Below, one piece after another: positions 60,701-64,000 of a stretch of 64,000 nucleotides of DNA. How positions within the stretch are numbered: the stretch's first letter is position 1; every line of letters starts with the position of its first letter. This stretch comes from Pedobacter sp. Leaf41. Lineage in GTDB: Bacteria > Bacteroidota > Bacteroidia > Sphingobacteriales > Sphingobacteriaceae. A program made the translations under genes and the position numbers. The stretch covers positions 299,946 through 363,945 of the forward strand of contig NZ_LMLE01000008.1 in the NCBI RefSeq assembly GCF_001422545.1, written 5' to 3'. A model generated the notes under the pieces. The model worked only from the letters and a program-made list of their open reading frames with translations. It ran no database searches and had not been told where the DNA came from.

Positions 60701-61482
60701 GCAATGAACCCATTGTTTGGCGCAGGCATGATGAGATCGGCTCTCTAATAAAAGAATATAACGGAATGATTGCCGCACTTGAGGCCAGTGCAGCAAAACT
60801 GGCCCGATCGGAAAGGGAAAGTGCCTGGCGGGAAATGGCCAAGCAGGTAGCCCATGAAATTAAAAACCCACTTACACCTTTAAAACTGGGTGTTCAATTG
60901 CTGGAAAAATCATGGAAGGAGAATGATCCAAATTTCGAGCATAAGTTTAATAAATTCAGCAAATCTTTCATTGAGCAAATAGATAGCCTATCTAAAATTG
61001 CATCAGAGTTTTCGAATTTTGCAAAAATGCCAGATACCAATTTAGAGAAATTGGATGTAATGCCGGTAATAGAACAGGCTCGTCAGGTATATAAAAACAG
61101 CGATAATGTAGAAATAAACGTACTTAATAAGTCGGAACATAGTATCCGGATTCTTGCAGATCATGATCAATTATTAAGAACGTTTAATAATCTTTTCAAA
61201 AATGCAATTGAGGCCATTGATGATGAATCTCACTGTTGCATTACAGCGGTGCTATATCATGATGATGAATACGCCTATATTGAAATTAAGGATAATGGAA
61301 AAGGGATTCCGGCGGTGTTACATGATAAAATTTTCGTGCCTAACTTTACTACCAAAACATCTGGAACTGGCTTAGGCTTGGCGTTTGTAAAGCAAGCCGT
61401 AGAAAATGCAGGCGGAACAATTAGTTTTACCTCTGTGATTAATGTAGGAACCACATTTTATTTAGCGTTTCCTCTGGCTTAG
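57754..61482 (+). CDS. Very large NtrY-like sensor histidine kinase
   Basis: The 1242-residue kinase is much longer than typical (NtrY is about 700). A first membrane helix at about 8-28 is followed by a soluble domain, a bundle of about seven helices between 210 and 475, a second extracytoplasmic domain (about 480-715), helices near 720 and 775, a third extracytoplasmic domain, and a helix at 945-967. A HAMP domain precedes the H-box KQVAHEIKNPLTPLKLGVQ near 1035, which is the NtrY type. The ATPase domain ends the protein (LFKNAIEAI, IKDNGKGIP, GTGLGLAFVKQAV). No regulator gene is adjacent. It may feed a sigma-54 activator. Confidence 0.85.
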   Translation: MKLSFGVKIRFLLLVLGCCLIATSISLSRFTTKSDLLERDAHEVQQNLLVKEREVAAFLANKAEVAKAKQLHVNPNDAIDFLNTYRKIKGINLLTFQNNQLKFWSTYRVTDIDPRTIREGSSVLFFSNGWYEVIKSTKGNFSLVFLIAIQSQYPFKETQYFKNDLDPLLSNSKLLTLASFTDKEVYSIKSIDNKFLFGLKVKPGYIEDYYSVTQLWLFVAGLISICMFFNSLSSFIARKGHIVWGTCLLMVFFLTFRLSDLYYGWFNHRFPLDLFDPRIYSESFLMPSLGDFLLNVITLTWLLLFMYNHKEQYKFAEWIRKSKILGIIIHIVFLAFIATIAYFSDEVFFGLIYNSKINFEIINILKLSGSSWVSIVILCLVWFQIYLITTISATVSKQLNVSNKERLIIFLAGFAIVFIYKLSTDFTAFFIVFALILLIVCRSIYVEKAKFSIGLFAIVFFCLAFNSSIKYIKYKDITERSLREPLARKVQSSEDPNAIVALGSLEGQLLNDQFLVKYFAESGKSNYAVLKNHLKNYLDGYLSRYDYQIYPYDKSGIDISNPNGQPFRKYKGLVESGSVKIDGSNYFYQVNNTFGYQDYFGIISVVNKGSLLGTLVIELRSKPYNYNNRLPDLLGDQKLIRDEDFKGYSIALYSNNRLLNQSGSYTYPLDGKIFNGKKDDFIMSNDNELDYSHLIYKPTESKMVVISKQKVGYVERLAALSFFFLVFIIFSLVLYGLIWLIKNLDDERVGWFSINRSLMINANKILYKTRIQVSIVLSVVATLLIVGWVTYYYMNNEYRGQQTISIKDKIRKVQQNYEKQVFSKGIVEDEDAVADFVNFADVNNVDLNLYSTQGNLLMTTYPKLYNSKVIGRKMEPLAYTYLDKLKRSEYINPDEKIGDLIYAAAYAPIRNAQNKTIAYIGLPNYSNEEEYSDKIALFVSNLINIYALVFVAVGVLAVFLANQITSPLTFIQESISRTRIGQRNEPIVWRRHDEIGSLIKEYNGMIAALEASAAKLARSERESAWREMAKQVAHEIKNPLTPLKLGVQLLEKSWKENDPNFEHKFNKFSKSFIEQIDSLSKIASEFSNFAKMPDTNLEKLDVMPVIEQARQVYKNSDNVEINVLNKSEHSIRILADHDQLLRTFNNLFKNAIEAIDDESHCCITAVLYHDDEYAYIEIKDNGKGIPAVLHDKIFVPNFTTKTSGTGLGLAFVKQAVENAGGTISFTSVINVGTTFYLAFPLA

Positions 61483-61495
61483 AACTGTAGGGATA

Positions 61496-62398
61496 TTAAC
61501 GAAGATCTACCTGGGCTTTACCCATCGTATTGCCGTCAGCATATAAGATTACAGTGTAAATCCCTTTGATAAAAGGTTTTGGATTTGCCCAATCTATCAC
61601 ATAAGTGCTATCATCATTATTATAATTGATGTAGATGGAGTGGCTGAACTGCATTTCTTGTCCATCGGCTTCAAACCTATTGCCTTCGTCGGCAAGTAAA
61701 TTTCCCGCTGGATCGAAAACCCTTAAATAGATGTTGTGGTGACCTTTTTCTGCCAATTCGTTGGCAATAATATTAAAGCGAACGCTTAGTTTTTCGGCAG
61801 TTGATGATTTGGTAACCTCAACCTTTTTGCCACTTGATTTTGTTCTGAAAGCTACAATATCAGCACTTTGAAGTTTTAATACCGCTGCGGTTTTAACTTT
61901 TGCATTCAGGTTAGCGTTTTCACTTTCTAAACCCGAAGCTTTGTTGCTCATGTTTTTGAGCGTATTTTCTAAACTATCACGGCTGTTTTTGAGGAAAATA
62001 TTGTCTTTTTGAAGCTGGATAACCTGATCATTATAGTTTTTTACAAAAGTTTTTAGCTCATTAATTTGGCTATTTGCTTTATCTAATTCGCCTTGAGTAA
62101 TTTCTCCTTTCTCTAACGCCACCTTTAGCTCTGCAATTTTTTCTCTAGCTAACTTTTGTTCTTCGACTAGTTTTTCATTTAAATCCAGATTTAGCGCCTC
62201 AACTTTATCAAGCTCAACCTCGATTTTTTCTACTTCTAATCTCAGCTTATCCTTCTCAGTACTCACTGTAACAAATCGTTCGCTATGCTGTCGATCTTTA
62301 AAAAACAGGTAAGCATTTGTTCCAATAAGTGCAGCTATAACTATAACCAGAAAGTAAATTTTGTTTCTATCGCCTTTATTAATCTTTTGTGGTTCCAT
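61496..62398 (-). CDS. Membrane-anchored coiled-coil protein
   Basis: The 300-residue protein has an N-terminal membrane helix (about 14-32), then a long coiled coil (about 40-165) of Glu/Lys/Leu heptads with little proline. The C-terminal 120 residues are a beta-rich domain (SVRFNIIANELAEKGHHNIYLRVFDPAGN in parts). Similar proteins are common in Bacteroidota but without a known role. A structural or tethering function in the envelope is possible. It converges on the giant kinase gene, 13 bases apart. Confidence 0.65.
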   Translation of the reverse strand: MEPQKINKGDRNKIYFLVIVIAALIGTNAYLFFKDRQHSERFVTVSTEKDKLRLEVEKIEVELDKVEALNLDLNEKLVEEQKLAREKIAELKVALEKGEITQGELDKANSQINELKTFVKNYNDQVIQLQKDNIFLKNSRDSLENTLKNMSNKASGLESENANLNAKVKTAAVLKLQSADIVAFRTKSSGKKVEVTKSSTAEKLSVRFNIIANELAEKGHHNIYLRVFDPAGNLLADEGNRFEADGQEMQFSHSIYINYNNDDSTYVIDWANPKPFIKGIYTVILYADGNTMGKAQVDLR

Positions 62399-62603
62399 TT
62401 TTTAATAATGCTGTATCTTCTTAAATTAATATACTTTTGTTGTTCCATAGGTAAATGGAGTACACAATTAATTTTAGCAGGCGCAAATTATAATTTTTAA
62501 TAAAAATTATAAGAGATTTTAAAAAAAATCGTTTAATTGCTAATGTTCGTTTGTATTCAAATTAACACAGGTACGCATCCCGAATCAAAAACAAGACAAG
62601 AAT

Positions 62604-64000
62604 AATGCTTAAAAACTTACTATACGCACTTTTATCTTTAACCGTATTACCTTATATATTAAATGCTCAACCTTTAACAAAAATTGCACCAAAAAGAGAG
62701 TTTAGAGGGGTTTGGGTAGCTACTGTAACCAATATTGATTGGCCTTCCCGTCCCGGATTAACCATTGATCAGCAAAAGCAAGAGCTGATCGGTATTTTGG
62801 AAAGGCATAAAAGTCAAGGCATGAATGCCATCATTTTGCAGGTTAGGCCCGCTGGCGATGCATTTTATGCTAAATCGCGTGAGCCTTGGAGCCAATGGTT
62901 AATGGGTAAGCAAGGTTTAGCACCTGCACCTGGTTACGATCCGTTGGCCTTCGCTATCAAAGAAGCGCATTTTCGGGGTATGGAATTACATGCCTGGTTT
63001 AATCCTTATCGTGCAAGCATGAGCAGCAGTACCGTTTTTCATGAAGATCACGCATTTAAGAAACATCCAGATTGGTTTTTTACCTATGGAGGCAAAAAAC
63101 AATTTGACCCGGGCATTCCAGAGGTTAGGGAATATATTGTGCAGGTAATACTAGATGTTGTTAAAGGATACGATGTTGATGGAATCCATTTTGATGACTA
63201 TTTCTATCCTTACAAAATTGAGGGGCAAACGATTAATGATGCTGCAACCTTTAGCAAGTATCCAAACAATTTTACTGATGTTAGAGATTGGCGTAGAAAT
63301 AACGTAGATCAGCTCATTAAACAATTAGATGATAGTATTCACCATTACAAAAAGTGGGTAAAATTTGGTGTCAGTCCATTCGGTATTTGGCGTAACAAAT
63401 ATGAAGATCCCGAAGGCTCGGCAACGAGTGGTTTATCCAACTATGCAGAGCTTTTTGCTGATAGTAGAAAATGGGTTAAAGAAGGGTGGGTAGATTATAT
63501 CAATCCTCAAATCTATTTTACTTTTACCAGGCGAGTTGCTCCGTTCGGTACCTTGCTCGATTGGTGGAGCAATAATAGTTATGGCAGGCATGTTTACATC
63601 GGGCAGGGGGCGTATTTGGTAAATTCCAGAGCCGAAGCTGCTTGGAAAAATTTAACGGAAATACCCCGGCAGATCCGATATATCAGGGAGCATAACCGCA
63701 TTCAGGGAAGCGTGTTTTTCAGTTCAAAATCATTGAGTACAGTGGCACGATCGGTAGGTGACTCTTTAAAAAATGATTTTTATAAGTATCCGGCCTTGCC
63801 GCCGCAAATGCCTTGGTTAGATGAAACCCCTCCAAATGAGCCACAATCATTAACGGCCGATGCCCTTAAAGATGGTGTCCATTTAAAATGGCAAAATCCA
63901 CTAAAGGCAAAAGATGGGGAAACTGCTTCTGGATTTGTGATTTATCGCTTTACAGAAGGAGAGAAAATAGGAGTGCTCGATCCAAAAAATATTCTAAAAA
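62604..64000 (+). CDS. Glycoside hydrolase-like 10 (GHL10/YngK-like) protein, cut by the window edge
   Basis: The frame starts at the ATG at 62604 and stays open to the last base, so at least 465 residues are visible. A signal peptide (MLKNLLYALLSLTVLPYILNA in parts) is followed by the GHL10 domain: REFRGVWVATVTNIDWPS, ILQVRPAGDAFYAKSREPWS, WFNPYRASM, and the acidic active-site-like DGIHFDDYFYP. After about residue 405 (ETPPNEPQSL) a fibronectin type III-like segment begins. It is probably an exported enzyme acting on glycans or peptidoglycan-like polymers; the substrate is unknown. The stop lies outside the window. Confidence 0.87.

Overview
The window is a stretch of chromosome from a Bacteroidota bacterium, most likely a Sphingobacteriaceae member close to Pedobacter. 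This is inferred from family content, not from a search. The indicators are a type IX secretion (T9SS) adhesin with its PorP/SprF partner, futalosine-route menaquinone genes (mqnB, mqnD), ECF sigma/anti-sigma pairs, promoters with a TAnnTTTG -7 element, almost no Shine-Dalgarno sequences, and AT-rich coding DNA. I saw no rRNA, tRNA, CRISPR array, prophage or intact insertion sequence. One gene (right edge) is clearly cut by the window.

Layout. 0-2.2 kb: a two-component output cluster (receiver, CheR, receiver-less CheB, receiver). 2.2-7.4 kb, minus strand: DUF3137 and LemA, then two paralogous AsmA-like envelope proteins. 7.8-9.5 kb: a DUF47/PiT phosphate uptake operon behind a candidate Pho box. 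9.6-10.0 kb: five copies of an 88-89 bp tandem repeat. 10.0-11.9 kb: ECF sigma factor and a composite anti-sigma factor. 12.4-16.3 kb: DEAD-box helicase, AEC transporter and L-serine dehydratase. 16.4-19.3 kb: a secreted LRR-TPR protein. 19.3-26.9 kb: MgtC-like protein, PorP/SprF and a 1971-residue PKD adhesin. 27.2-29.2 kb: groES-groEL. 29.4-33.9 kb: a lipoprotein, DUF4197, and a stress-like cluster (ECF sigma, small membrane proteins, a glycosyltransferase N-domain fragment, Hsp20). 34.0-36.4 kb: a lipoprotein with a C-terminal metallopeptidase motif and an overlapping partner, resembling a toxin/immunity pair. 36.6-42.5 kb: SecG, TPR protein, LptE, sigma-54 activator, MiaB and a PhoR-like kinase with its own Pho-like box. 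42.5-48.6 kb: secreted protein, a radical-SAM/TIGR03915 DNA-repair pair, membrane protein, HD hydrolase, XRE regulator and THUMP rRNA methyltransferase. 48.7-51.0 kb: a DUF3127 protein followed by a Tae4/Tai4-like amidase-immunity cassette bounded by 70 bp direct repeats. 51.1-53.8 kb: an RprX/RprY-like two-component pair. 54.0-57.7 kb: mqnD, mqnB, a PTPS/QueD enzyme, folE and fabD. 57.8-64 kb: an NtrY-like giant kinase, a coiled-coil membrane protein and a truncated GHL10-type glycoside hydrolase.

How parts work together. The PiT operon and the PhoR-like kinase share an exact TTAACA-N5-TTAACA motif, which suggests one phosphate regulon. The two toxin-like loci share a Gly-rich linker feeding different C-terminal domains, each followed closely by a candidate immunity gene. 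The clearest accessory island is the Tae4/Tai4 cassette: a copy of the terminator of the gene upstream lies on each side of it. Most of the rest is core metabolism, envelope biogenesis and signalling.
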